From assembly GCF_900091615.1 (NCBI RefSeq), contig NZ_FMIA01000002.1:3906001-3970000 (forward strand): 64,000 bases of DNA, written 5' to 3'. Under the pieces are notes generated by a model. The model saw nothing but the letters and a program-made list of their open reading frames with translations, was not told the DNA's origin and did not search any database. This stretch comes from Micromonospora yangpuensis (GTDB lineage Bacteria > Actinomycetota > Actinomycetes > Mycobacteriales > Micromonosporaceae). Both the position numbers and the translations under genes were made by a program. The number at the start of each line of letters is the position of its first letter. Position 1 is the stretch's first letter. Below, piece by piece: positions 16,436 to 24,576 of the stretch.

Positions 16436-18352
16436 TCAGAGGGTGCGGGCCAGCCGGTCGGCCAGTAGCCGGGTGAAGCGGGCCGGGTCGGTCAGCTCGC
16501 CGCCCTCGGCCAGCAGCGCCATGCCGTAGAGCAGCTCGGCGGTCTCGGTGAGCGCGGGCTCGTCGCCGCCCTGCTCGTGGGCCTTACGCAGCCCGGTGAC
16601 CAGCGGGTGCGTCGGGTTGAGCTCCAGGATCCGCTTGACCGTCGGCACCTCCTGCCCCATCGCCCGGTACATCTTCTCCAGGGTGGGGGTCATGTCGAAG
16701 GCGTCGCCGACCACGCACGCCGGCGAGGTGGTCAGCCGCGACGACAGCCGGACCTCCTTGACCTGCTCCTTGAGGTGCTCGGTCAGCCAGGTCAGCAGGG
16801 CGGCGTACTCCTTGCCCCGCTGCTCCCGCTCGGCCTCGGCCTCCTTCTTCTCCTCCTCGGAGTCCAGGTCGACCTGGCCCTTGGCGATCGAACGCAGCGC
16901 CTTGCCGTCGACCTGGCCGACCTGCTCGACCCAGACCTCGTCGACCGGGTCGGTGAGGATCAGCACCTCGTAGCCCTTGGCCCGGAAGGCCTCCATGTGC
17001 GGCGAGTTCTCGATCATCGTGCGGGACTCGCCGGTGGCGTAGTAGATGTCGCTCTGGCCGTCCTTCATCCGCTCGACGTACCCGGCCAGGGTGGTCAGCT
17101 CGGCCGGGTCGTGGGTGGAGGCGAGCGAGACCACCTCCAGCAGGGTCTCCCGGTTGTCGGTGTCGGAGATCAGGCCCTCCTTGAGGGCCCGGCCGAACTC
17201 GGTCCAGAAGGTGCGGTACTTCTCGGCGTTGTTGGCCTGCAGGTCCTTGATCGTGGCGAGCACCTTGCGGACCAGCCGGCGGCGGACCACCTGGATCTGG
17301 CGGTCCTGCTGCAGGATCTCCCGGGAGATGTTCAGCGACAGGTCGTGGGCGTCGACCACACCCTTGACGAAGCGCAGGTACTCCGGCATCAGCGCCTCGC
17401 AGTCCTCCATGATGAAGACGCGCTTGACGTAGAGCTGGACGCCGCGCCGGCCCTCCCGCTGGAACAGGTCGAAGGGGGCGTGCGAGGGAATGAAGAGCAG
17501 GGCCTCGTACTCGAAGGTCCCCTCCCCGCGCATGTGGATGGTCTCCAGCGGGTCGGACCAGTCGTGGCTGACGTGCCGGTAGAAGTCCCGGTACTCCTCC
17601 TCCGCGACCTCGTCGCGGGGCCGGGCCCAGAGCGCCTTCATCGAGTTGATGGTCTGCACCTCGGTGGTGCTGGAGCCCTCCTCCTCACCCGGGCGCTGCA
17701 CGGCCATCCGGATCGGCCAGGAGATGAAGTCGGAGTACCGCTTGACGATCTCCCGGATCTTGGCCTCGGCGGTGTAGTCGAAGAGGTTGTCCTCGCTGTC
17801 CTCCGGCTTGAGGTGCACGGTGACCGAGGTGCCCTGCGGCGCGTCGTCGACGGTGCCGATCTCGTACGTGCCGGCGCCGGTGGACTCCCACCGGGTGCCC
17901 TCGGTCTGCCCGGCCCGCCGGGTCAGCAGGGTGACCTTCTCGGCGACCATGAAGGTGGCGTAGAAACCCACCCCGAACTGGCCGATCAGCTCCTGGGAGG
18001 CCGCCGCGTCGCGGGACTCCCGCATCTTCTGCAACAGCTCGGCGGTGCCGGAGCGGGCGATGGTGCCGATCAGGGCGACCACGTCGTCCCGGGACATCCC
18101 GATGCCGTTGTCACGCACCGTCAACGTCCGGGCCTCGGGATCGGCCACCAACTCGATGTGCAGGTCGCCGGTGTCGACCTGCAGATCCTTGTCGATCATC
18201 GACTCCAGACGCAGCTTGTCCAGCGCGTCGGAGGCGTTCGAGATGAGTTCCCGCAGGAAGACGTCCTTGTTCGAATAGATCGAATGGACCATCAGCTGCA
18301 GCAACTGGCGGGTCTCGGCCTGGAACTCCAACGTCTCGGTCTGGTTGCTCAC
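16436..18352 (-). CDS. htpG: HtpG, Hsp90-family chaperone
   Basis: 638 residues, the usual HtpG length. The N-terminal GHKL ATPase motifs are intact (ELISNASDALDKLR, DNGIGM, IGQFGVGFYATFMVAEKV). The middle domain contains FPSHAPFD-type and YVKRVFIMEDCEALMPEYLRFVKGVVDAHDLSLNISREILQ, and the C-terminal dimerisation domain is present. I chose GTG 18352 (VSNQTETLEFQAE) with GGGAGGG as RBS. It is a cytoplasmic ATP-dependent chaperone. It is monocistronic and divergent from the two-component genes. TATCCT in the upstream minus-strand DNA could be its -10 box. Confidence 0.97.
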   Translation of the reverse strand: MSNQTETLEFQAETRQLLQLMVHSIYSNKDVFLRELISNASDALDKLRLESMIDKDLQVDTGDLHIELVADPEARTLTVRDNGIGMSRDDVVALIGTIARSGTAELLQKMRESRDAAASQELIGQFGVGFYATFMVAEKVTLLTRRAGQTEGTRWESTGAGTYEIGTVDDAPQGTSVTVHLKPEDSEDNLFDYTAEAKIREIVKRYSDFISWPIRMAVQRPGEEEGSSTTEVQTINSMKALWARPRDEVAEEEYRDFYRHVSHDWSDPLETIHMRGEGTFEYEALLFIPSHAPFDLFQREGRRGVQLYVKRVFIMEDCEALMPEYLRFVKGVVDAHDLSLNISREILQQDRQIQVVRRRLVRKVLATIKDLQANNAEKYRTFWTEFGRALKEGLISDTDNRETLLEVVSLASTHDPAELTTLAGYVERMKDGQSDIYYATGESRTMIENSPHMEAFRAKGYEVLILTDPVDEVWVEQVGQVDGKALRSIAKGQVDLDSEEEKKEAEAEREQRGKEYAALLTWLTEHLKEQVKEVRLSSRLTTSPACVVGDAFDMTPTLEKMYRAMGQEVPTVKRILELNPTHPLVTGLRKAHEQGGDEPALTETAELLYGMALLAEGGELTDPARFTRLLADRLARTL

Positions 18353-18565
18353 GTCATCCCTCCCACGACACACACTGTTCCGCAGAAAGGATACGAGGCG
18401 TCCCCGACCGGTCGCGCTCCGGTCAGCCGCCCGGTTCGCCTGGTTGCCTGGTTGCCTGGTTGCCGCAGCGAACTCTTCGCGCGTCGTACCCGTACTACTG
18501 TGCGCAGCCCAACCGCGGGCCGGTGCCGAGCGCCCGGCCCGACGGTGGTGAAACGGAGGCGTCAG
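18353..18565. promoter_or_regulatory. Divergent region htpG / response regulator
   Basis: 213 bp containing both promoters. It holds three short direct copies of TGGTTGCC around 18441-18462. The response-regulator GTG is preceded by GGAGG at 18555-18559. No heat-shock operator (CIRCE or HAIR) was recognised. Confidence 0.3.
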
Positions 18566-19243
18566 GTGAAGGTGTTACTGGTCGAGGACGACGACTCGAT
18601 CGCCGAGCCACTGGTCGACGGCCTGGCCCGGTACGGGATGACGGTCCGACGGGTGGCCACCGGTGCCGCCGCGCTCGCCGCCGGGCCGACCGAGATGATC
18701 CTGCTCGACCTGGGGCTACCCGACATGGACGGGATCGAGGTGTGCCGGGCGGTACGCCGTACCTCCGCCGTACCGCTGATCATGTTGACCGCGCGCGGCG
18801 ACGAGGCGGACCGGGTGCTGGGGCTGGGCCTCGGCGCGGACGACTACATGGCCAAGCCGTTCAGCGTCCGCGAGCTGGTGGCCCGGATGCACGCGGTGGG
18901 CCGCCGGACCCGGCCGCCGGCCGACGGGCCACCGCCGGCGCGCGACGACCGGGTGCGCACCCTCGGCCCGCTCCAGCTCGACCTGCGGGCCCGTGAGGTC
19001 CGGGTACGCGGCGAACTGGTCGCCCTCGCCCCCAAGGAGTACGACCTGCTGGTGCACCTGGCCGCCGACCCGGGAGCCATCGTGGCCCGGCGGGACATCC
19101 TGGAGACGGTGTGGGAGCCGAACTTCTTCGGCCGCGGTAAGACGCTGGACTTCCACGTGGCCAGCCTGCGGCGCAAGCTGGGCGACCCGGCCTGGATCGA
19201 GACCCGGCGCGGCGTCGGGTTCCGGCTGGTGGTGCCGGCGTGA
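18566..19243 (+). CDS. OmpR/PhoB-family response regulator
   Basis: 225 residues. The receiver domain has the acidic pocket EDDD (7-10), phospho-acceptor Asp48 in LLDLGLPDMDG, and Lys97 in MAKPF. A C-terminal winged helix follows (LAPKEYDLLVHLAADPGAIVARRDILETVW, TLDFHVASLRRKL, RRGVGFRL). The GTG at 18566 has a good RBS. The stop overlaps the kinase start as GTGA, so the pair is co-translated. The signal and regulon are unknown. Confidence 0.93.
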   Translation: MKVLLVEDDDSIAEPLVDGLARYGMTVRRVATGAAALAAGPTEMILLDLGLPDMDGIEVCRAVRRTSAVPLIMLTARGDEADRVLGLGLGADDYMAKPFSVRELVARMHAVGRRTRPPADGPPPARDDRVRTLGPLQLDLRAREVRVRGELVALAPKEYDLLVHLAADPGAIVARRDILETVWEPNFFGRGKTLDFHVASLRRKLGDPAWIETRRGVGFRLVVPA

Positions 19244-20685
19244 CCCGCCGGCTGCTGCTGACGTACCTGACCCTGGCGTTGTTGATCCTGGTGGCCCTGG
19301 AGGTCCCGCTCGGCTACGTCTACCACCGCAGCGAGCAGCAGCACGCGTTCGGGCAGCTGGAACACGACGCCGAGGTCCTGGCGGCGTTCATCGACACCGC
19401 GTTGCGCGACGGTGACCTGCCCCGGGCCGACCTGCTCGCCCGGGAGTCGGCCCAGCGCCTGGGCGGTCACGTCGACATCGTCGACGCCCGGGGCGAGCTG
19501 CTCACCAGCACCCACTCCTGGAAGCATCCGCCGGGCAGCCTGGCGGCGGCACCGGATCTGCGTACCGTGCTCGACGGCAGTGGCCTGATCAGCACCCGCA
19601 CCGCCGAGTACGGCGGTGAGCGGATCATGTCGGTGGCCGTACCGGTGCACCCGGGGGACGCCGGACAGGGCGCGATCCGGGTGAGCGTGCCGATCGCCCC
19701 GATGGAGAACCGGATCCACCAGTTCTGGATCATCCTGGCCGCGGCCGGGGTCGCGGTGCTCGCCATGGTCGCCCTGGTGGCGTTCGCGCTGGCCCGGTGG
19801 ATCAGCCGCCCGGTACGGGAGCTGGAACGGGCGACCCGGCGGCTGGCCGACGGGACGCTGCCGCTGGTCTCCACCGACACCGGTCCACCGGAGCTGCGCC
19901 GGCTGGCCGCGACGTTCCACACCACCGCGAGCCGGCTGCAGAACCTCATCGCCACCCAACGCTCGTTCGTCGGCGACGCCTCGCACCAGCTCAAGACGCC
20001 GCTGGCCGCATTAAGGCTGCGGCTGGAGAACCTGGAACCCGACGTCGCGCCCTCGGGCACCCGCAACCTGCGGGCCGCGCTTGCCGAGACCGACCGGTTG
20101 GCCCGGTTGGTGGGCACGCTGCTGGCCATCGCCCGCTCCGAACAGACCTGCCCGGTACGGGAGACCGTCGACCTGCCCACCGCGGTCGCCGACCGGATCT
20201 TCCTCTGGACGCCGCTCGCCGCCGAACAGGACGTGCAACTGGTGGCCACCGGCCCCGACCGGACACCGGTACGGGCGGTCGCCGGCGCGGTGGACCAGAT
20301 CCTCGACAACCTGCTCTCCAACGCCCTGCGGGTGGCCCCGCCGGGCAGCGCGGTACGGATCAGCTGGCTGGTGCCCCCGGCCGACCGACCGGGACCGGGG
20401 CTGGTCGAACTGCACGTGGTCGACGCCGGTCCGGGGCTGACCGCTGAACAACGCAGCCGGGCGCTGGACCCGTTCTGGCGCGCGCCGGACGCCGCCAAGG
20501 GCGGCACCGGACTGGGACTGTCGCTGGTACGCCGGCTGGCCGAGGCCAGCGACGGTACCGCCCGGCTGGCGCAGGCCCCGGGGCGGGGCATCGACGCCGT
20601 GATCACCCTCCCGGTCGCGCGGCCGGCCCCCGCCGACGACCCGGCCCCCGCCCGGGGCCTGCCGGTGGCCTCCGGCACCCGCTGA
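19240..20685 (+). CDS. Sensor histidine kinase
   Basis: 481 residues. TM1 is about 5-27, followed by an extracytoplasmic loop of about 135 residues, TM2 (about 162-186), a HAMP segment, the phospho-acceptor His249 in DASHQLKTPLAAL, and an ATPase domain with N (DNLLSNAL), G1 (VDAGPGL) and G2 (GTGLGLS) boxes. The F box is weak. It autophosphorylates and pairs with the overlapping response-regulator gene. The Pro/Ala-rich tail is unstructured. Nothing in the sensor loop identifies a ligand. Confidence 0.93.
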   Translation: MTRRLLLTYLTLALLILVALEVPLGYVYHRSEQQHAFGQLEHDAEVLAAFIDTALRDGDLPRADLLARESAQRLGGHVDIVDARGELLTSTHSWKHPPGSLAAAPDLRTVLDGSGLISTRTAEYGGERIMSVAVPVHPGDAGQGAIRVSVPIAPMENRIHQFWIILAAAGVAVLAMVALVAFALARWISRPVRELERATRRLADGTLPLVSTDTGPPELRRLAATFHTTASRLQNLIATQRSFVGDASHQLKTPLAALRLRLENLEPDVAPSGTRNLRAALAETDRLARLVGTLLAIARSEQTCPVRETVDLPTAVADRIFLWTPLAAEQDVQLVATGPDRTPVRAVAGAVDQILDNLLSNALRVAPPGSAVRISWLVPPADRPGPGLVELHVVDAGPGLTAEQRSRALDPFWRAPDAAKGGTGLGLSLVRRLAEASDGTARLAQAPGRGIDAVITLPVARPAPADDPAPARGLPVASGTR

Positions 20686-20740
20686 CAGCAGCCGGCGGGT
20701 CAGGGGCGACCGGCGGGTCAGGGGCGGCCGGCGCCGCCGG

Positions 20741-21775
20741 TCAGGGGTGGGCGGTGAGCAGGTAGTCGTCGGCGTCGGCGCTCCACTCAAGGTCGACCGC
20801 GCCACTGGTGGCGGCGGCCTTGCAGAACTGGAGGAAACTGCGGTAGCCGAGCTTCTTCTCGCTGAAGTCCGGTCGGGCCCGGCGCAGCTGGTTCTTCAAC
20901 CCCGACAGGGCCACCGCACCGTCGCCGCCGGCCACCTCGACCACCACCGTACGCAGCAGCCCGAAGGCGACCTCCCGGTCACCGGTCTCCGGCAGCGACA
21001 CCGACGGGTCACCCTTGGCCGGGCCCTCCCCCAGCTCCACGACCCGCTGCCCGGCGAGGTGGCTCAGCAGCTCGCCGAAGGTACGGAAACCGTGGTCGGA
21101 CTCGCTGAACGTGGGGTCCTTGCGCAGCAGGGTGCGCTTGAGCCGGGAGGCGGTCACCTCGTCGCTCAGGCTGCCCTGCAACCCCGCCACCGTCTGGGCG
21201 ACCAGCACCGCCAGGCTGTCCGCGTCGCGTACCGGCCCGGCGTCCTGCAACTGCTCGGCGTCGTTCAGCTGCTCGGTCTCGGTCAGCTGCTCGGCGGTGG
21301 ACCCCGGCCCGGTCCGGGGCGGCTGCTCCGGCTCGGCGGGCCGCTCGGCCGGGGGAAGCTGCTCGGCCCCGGCGGCCGGTCGGGCCGCCGGTCGACCCGC
21401 CCGGCTCCGGCCCCGCGCCGACGCCGGCACCTCGACACCCTCCAGCCGGTCGTAGTAGATGTAGTCCCGCTCGAAGGCCAACTCCACGGCGTCGACCGCC
21501 ATCTTGATGTCGGCGGCGTTCTTGCGGGAGGCCCCCATCCGCTGCGGAATCTCGATCAGCTCGACGTGGTTGCGGGTGAGCATCCGGCGGTCCTCGTCGA
21601 AGTACGACCAGTCCGCGTACGCCCGGCGCACCACGACCCGTCCCCGCTCGGCCAGCGCCTCGGCGACCGGACGGAAGTCGAAACTCATCCCACCATGGTG
21701 GTCGCGCGCACCGAGGGCAAGGTTCTCGTAGTCGAGCAGCAACGCGATCCGCTCTTCGTGATCCACACCCGCCAC
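20741..21775 (-). CDS. NYN-domain protein with C-terminal OST-HTH-like repeats; internal deletion in the NYN domain
   Basis: 344 residues from GTG 21775 (or GTG 21766). The N-terminus matches NYN (PIN-like, DUF88/LabA-type) RNase-fold proteins: LLLDYENLALG with Asp15, then KNAADIKMAVDAVELAFERDYI (85-106). The next expected block, the strand with the catalytic SGDSDF motif and the following roughly 40 residues, is absent: residue 106 runs straight into YYDRLEGVEVP, normally the end of the domain. The deletion is in frame. After an Ala/Pro/Glu/Gln-rich linker come two winged-helix OST-HTH/LOTUS-like units (about 183-255 and 265-335; SGLKNQLRRARPDFSEKKLGYRSFLQF). Nuclease activity is therefore doubtful; RNA binding may remain. 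Confidence 0.8.
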   Translation of the reverse strand: MAGVDHEERIALLLDYENLALGARDHHGGMSFDFRPVAEALAERGRVVVRRAYADWSYFDEDRRMLTRNHVELIEIPQRMGASRKNAADIKMAVDAVELAFERDYIYYDRLEGVEVPASARGRSRAGRPAARPAAGAEQLPPAERPAEPEQPPRTGPGSTAEQLTETEQLNDAEQLQDAGPVRDADSLAVLVAQTVAGLQGSLSDEVTASRLKRTLLRKDPTFSESDHGFRTFGELLSHLAGQRVVELGEGPAKGDPSVSLPETGDREVAFGLLRTVVVEVAGGDGAVALSGLKNQLRRARPDFSEKKLGYRSFLQFCKAAATSGAVDLEWSADADDYLLTAHP

Positions 21776-21786
21776 CCTACGCCCCG

Positions 21787-21837
21787 AAGGAAGGGCCCCC
21801 TGTTAACGCTTACGGTAGAGCGGGGTACCCCTCTCAC
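21787..21837 (+). repeat. 51-bp dispersed repeat, copy 1
   Basis: This 51-base element begins AAGGAAGGGCCCCCTGTTAA and ends GCGGGGTACCCCTCTCAC. It matches the reverse complement of 35074-35124 at 49 of 51 positions, with differences only in the middle. It contains three small palindromes (AGGGCCCCCT-like, GTTAAC, GGGGTACCCC). Here it lies 12 bases before the NYN gene start. Confidence 0.85.
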
Positions 21838-21974
21838 CTGCTCGGACACGCCGGGACGCGCCGGACGGCAGCACGCGCCGAGAATCGGCGGACGGCGGGA
21901 CGCGGCGGGACACACCGGGACGCGGCGGGACGCGCCGATACACTGCCCATCCCAGCAGAGCCGGAGGGCGCCGC

Positions 21975-23003
21975 ATGGCCGATCGCGCGTACCGGACCCC
22001 GCGGTGGAGGCTGGCCGGCTACCTGCTCTCGGTCACCGCGCTGCTGGCCGCCTGCTCGGCGAACGACCCCACCGGCCAGGCAGCCCCGACCGGCCAGCCC
22101 GGCCCGACCAGCCAGGCAGCCCCGACCGGCCAGCCCGGCCCGACCGACCAGCCAGCGCCGACCGGCCAGGCAGCCCCGACCGGGCCGGCAGCCCCGGACC
22201 GGCCGGCCGGCGTCACCCAGCTGCGGGTCCTGCAGGCGAACCTGTGCAACAGCGGCCAGGCCGGCTGCTACACCGGCCGGTCCGTGGCCCGTACCGCCGA
22301 GGTGATCCGGGCCGAGACCCCCGACGTGGTCACCCTCAACGAGGCCTGCCGGGATGACCTGGACGCGCTGCGGCCGGCGATGGAGCAGGCACCCGGCACC
22401 GTCATCCCGGCCTTCCGGGCCGCCCGCAACGCCCGCACCGGCGACGCCTACCGCTGCGTCAACGGCCAGCAGTACGGCGTCGGACTGCTGGTACGCCTGC
22501 CAACCGCGAACCCAGAACACACCGCGAACCCAGGAGACACCGCGGACCCAGAACACACCGCGAACCCAGGAGACACCGCGGACCCAGGACACACCGTGCA
22601 CAGCGGCATCTACCCGGCGCAGGACCCCGCCGACCCGGAGCAGCGCGCCTGGCTCTGCCTCGACGCCCCCACCGTCGTGTACGCCTGCACGACGCACCTG
22701 GCGTACACCAGTTTCAGCCTGGCGCTCGCGCAGTGCGGCCACCTGCTCGGCGTGGAGATCCCGCAGCGTCGGGCGGACGCCCGCGAGCAACCCACCGTGG
22801 TCAGCGGCGACCTGAACCTCCGACACGGTGGCACCCCCGACGTCCGGTCCTGCGTGCCCACGGACTACCTGCACGTACACGACGGTGCCGTGCAGCAGCT
22901 GATGGCGAGCGGTCGGGTGACCATCGACTCCAGCCGGTCGGTCGACATGGCCGGTACCACCGATCACGCGGGCTTCCTGGTCACCCTCACGGTCACCCGG
23001 TGA
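21975..23003 (+). CDS. Secreted lipoprotein of the endonuclease/exonuclease/phosphatase (EEP) family
   Basis: 342 residues, ATG 21975 with GGAGG RBS. A lipoprotein signal ends at LLAACS (lipobox LAAC), followed by about 40 residues of PTGQ-type repeats. The EEP fold then shows QANLCN, NEAC (metal-binding Glu), THLAYT, SGDLNLR (Asp/Asn) and TDHAGFLV (Asp-His), so catalytic residues are complete. A second repeat, alternating NPEHTA/NPGDTAD units, is inserted between residues about 177 and 206. Such enzymes cleave phosphodiesters or phosphomonoesters (nucleic acid, inositol phosphate, lipid). It is membrane-anchored outside the cell. Confidence 0.85.
   Translation: MADRAYRTPRWRLAGYLLSVTALLAACSANDPTGQAAPTGQPGPTSQAAPTGQPGPTDQPAPTGQAAPTGPAAPDRPAGVTQLRVLQANLCNSGQAGCYTGRSVARTAEVIRAETPDVVTLNEACRDDLDALRPAMEQAPGTVIPAFRAARNARTGDAYRCVNGQQYGVGLLVRLPTANPEHTANPGDTADPEHTANPGDTADPGHTVHSGIYPAQDPADPEQRAWLCLDAPTVVYACTTHLAYTSFSLALAQCGHLLGVEIPQRRADAREQPTVVSGDLNLRHGGTPDVRSCVPTDYLHVHDGAVQQLMASGRVTIDSSRSVDMAGTTDHAGFLVTLTVTR
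22071..22196 (+). repeat. In-frame minisatellite, 7 x 18 bp
   Basis: Seven 18-base units of the type ACCGGCCAGGCAGCCCCG encode six-residue TGQAAP/TGQPGP repeats just after the lipidated cysteine. Copy number can change without a frameshift. Confidence 0.9.
22503..22592 (+). repeat. In-frame minisatellite, 5 x 18 bp
   Basis: Five 18-base units alternate between ACCGCGAACCCAGAACAC-like and ACCGCGAACCCAGGAGAC-like forms and encode TANPEH/TANPGD/TADPEH hexapeptides inside the EEP domain. The period equals that of the first repeat, but the sequence is unrelated. Confidence 0.9.
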
Positions 23004-23017
23004 CGGTGGCGATTACC

Positions 23018-23608
23018 ATGGCCGTCGATGCAGTTGACCCGGATGTCCGGGTCGGACAGAGGGCGGCGACGTTGCGTTATGCCGACGGACCTTCGGTGAC
23101 CTGCGAGATTCACGTCGAGACGGATCCGTCGAAGGTCTGGGAGCTGGTGACCGACATCCACCTGCAGCCCCGGCTCAGTGCCGAGCTGCAACACGTGGAG
23201 TGGCTCGACGGGGCGGACCGGCCGGTGGTGGGGGCGGCCTTCCTCGGCCACAACACCCACCCGCTGCTCGGCCGGTGGCGGACCGCCTCCCACGTCACCG
23301 AGTGTCAGCCGCCCCGCGTCTTCGGCTGGGTGGTGACCGACGTGGACGGCAGGTTCGCCGGTTCCGACGACGCGGCGGACCGGTCGTCCCCGGCGGCCAC
23401 CTGGCGGTTCGAGCTGGCGCCCGAGGCGGCCGGCACCCGGGTACGACAGTCGGTGCGGATCGGTCCCGGCCGCTCCGGGCTCAGCCTCGTCATCGATCGG
23501 AGCCCGGAGCGTGAGGAGGAGATCGTGGCGGCCCGCCTCGACCAGCTCCGCGCCGGCATGGAACGCACCCTTCAGGGCATCAGGGCCCTCGCCAAGTATC
23601 CCGCCTGA
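23018..23608 (+). CDS. SRPBCC (polyketide cyclase/dehydrase-like) protein
   Basis: About 196 residues from ATG 23018. A GTG at 23000 overlapping the EEP stop (GTGA) is an alternative start. The sequence CEIHVETDPSKVWELVTDIHLQPRLSAELQHVEWLDG, then a strand-rich core (ATWRFELAPEAAGTRVRQSVRIGPG) and a C-terminal amphipathic helix (RLDQLRAGMERTLQGIRAL) is typical of SRPBCC ligand-binding proteins of the polyketide_cyc2 group. No catalytic residues can be assigned. Its 3' end overlaps the convergent amidohydrolase gene by 37 bases, so antisense interference is possible. Confidence 0.7.
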   Translation: MAVDAVDPDVRVGQRAATLRYADGPSVTCEIHVETDPSKVWELVTDIHLQPRLSAELQHVEWLDGADRPVVGAAFLGHNTHPLLGRWRTASHVTECQPPRVFGWVVTDVDGRFAGSDDAADRSSPAATWRFELAPEAAGTRVRQSVRIGPGRSGLSLVIDRSPEREEEIVAARLDQLRAGMERTLQGIRALAKYPA

Positions 23609-24576
23609 CCGTCCCGCACGCCCCACCGCCCACCGGGGCCTGGCTCTGGCGGTAGTTCGGCGAGCATGCGCAGGAAGGCGCGGACCCGGACCAGGTCGGC
23701 GGGGTCCAGGTCGCAGCGCAGCAGCGCCGCACCGGTGCCGGGGACGGCGGCGACCCGGCGGCCGTCCGGTGCCCAGAGGGCGGTGCCGCCCCGGCAGGGC
23801 CGGTCGGGTGGTCCGCCGACCGGGTTGACGAACGCGGTGTAGCAGGTGTTCTCCAGGGCCCGGGCGGCCAGGTAGATGGCGGCCCGGTGCTCGGCACCGG
23901 CGGCGAAGGCACTGGCACAGAGGTACGCGTGGGCACCCGCGAGCGCGGCGGCGCGGGCGTGCTCCGGGAAGGACATGTCGTAGCAGATCGCCGGGGCGAC
24001 CTGCCAGCCGTCGACAGCCACCAGCGCGCCGCCGGCCCGCCCGGGGGCAGGCCCACCGGCCCGCCCCGGAACGGGACCACCCGTCCGCCCGGGGGTGAAC
24101 AGGGCCCGCTCGTCGTGCCAGAGGTGCTGCTTGTCGTAGCCGACCCGCACCCCGGTGGCGGCCACGACCAGCAGTGAGTTGGTGAGCCGCCCGTCGGGGT
24201 GCCGTACCGCCGCGCCGACCAGCACGGTCACGTCCCGGTCGACGGCGACCTCGACCACGGGGGCCAGCCGGTCGTCGACGACCCACCCGCTCTCGTCGGC
24301 CGCGACGGCGGCGGCGGTCACCCCGGGCAGGTCGTACCCGCACAGGTGCAGCTCGGGCAGGACGACCAGCCGGGCGTCCCGCCGGGCGGCGCGGAGGGCA
24401 CCGGCCGCCGCCCGGCGGGAGTTCTCGGCGACCTGCCCCGGCACCGCCCGGGCCTGCACGACCGCCAGCCGCAACGGCTCCACCGGCAACCGCGACAGCT
24501 CCACCGGCAACCGCGACGGCCCTGCCGGCAGGGGCACGGGCGAGGGCACCGGCGGGGACGAGGGCAGGTCGGTCAC
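23572..24576 (-). CDS. Carbon-nitrogen hydrolase (nitrilase superfamily amidase)
   Basis: 334 residues. The Glu-Lys-Cys triad is complete: Glu75 (LPELHLCGYD), Lys149 (YDKQHLWH) and Cys198 (ICYDMSFPE). These enzymes hydrolyse amides, nitriles or carbamoyl groups. An unusual N-terminal extension of about 35 residues contains a repeated SRLPVE segment, and a Gly/Pro/Arg-rich insert (about 163-183) precedes the cysteine strand. The GTG overlaps the flavin-reductase-like stop as GTGA. It is the last gene of the six-gene overlapping operon, and its 3' end overlaps the convergent SRPBCC gene. Confidence 0.88.
   Translation of the reverse strand: MTDLPSSPPVPSPVPLPAGPSRLPVELSRLPVEPLRLAVVQARAVPGQVAENSRRAAAGALRAARRDARLVVLPELHLCGYDLPGVTAAAVAADESGWVVDDRLAPVVEVAVDRDVTVLVGAAVRHPDGRLTNSLLVVAATGVRVGYDKQHLWHDERALFTPGRTGGPVPGRAGGPAPGRAGGALVAVDGWQVAPAICYDMSFPEHARAAALAGAHAYLCASAFAAGAEHRAAIYLAARALENTCYTAFVNPVGGPPDRPCRGGTALWAPDGRRVAAVPGTGAALLRCDLDPADLVRVRAFLRMLAELPPEPGPGGRWGVRDGQAGYLARALMP

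Noticed and set aside
16577..18560. Very long open frame on the plus strand antisense to htpG
   Set aside because: It is the shadow of the high-GC htpG gene; its product has no domain and is His/Gly/Leu/Val low-complexity. Only the part from 18566 (response regulator) is real.
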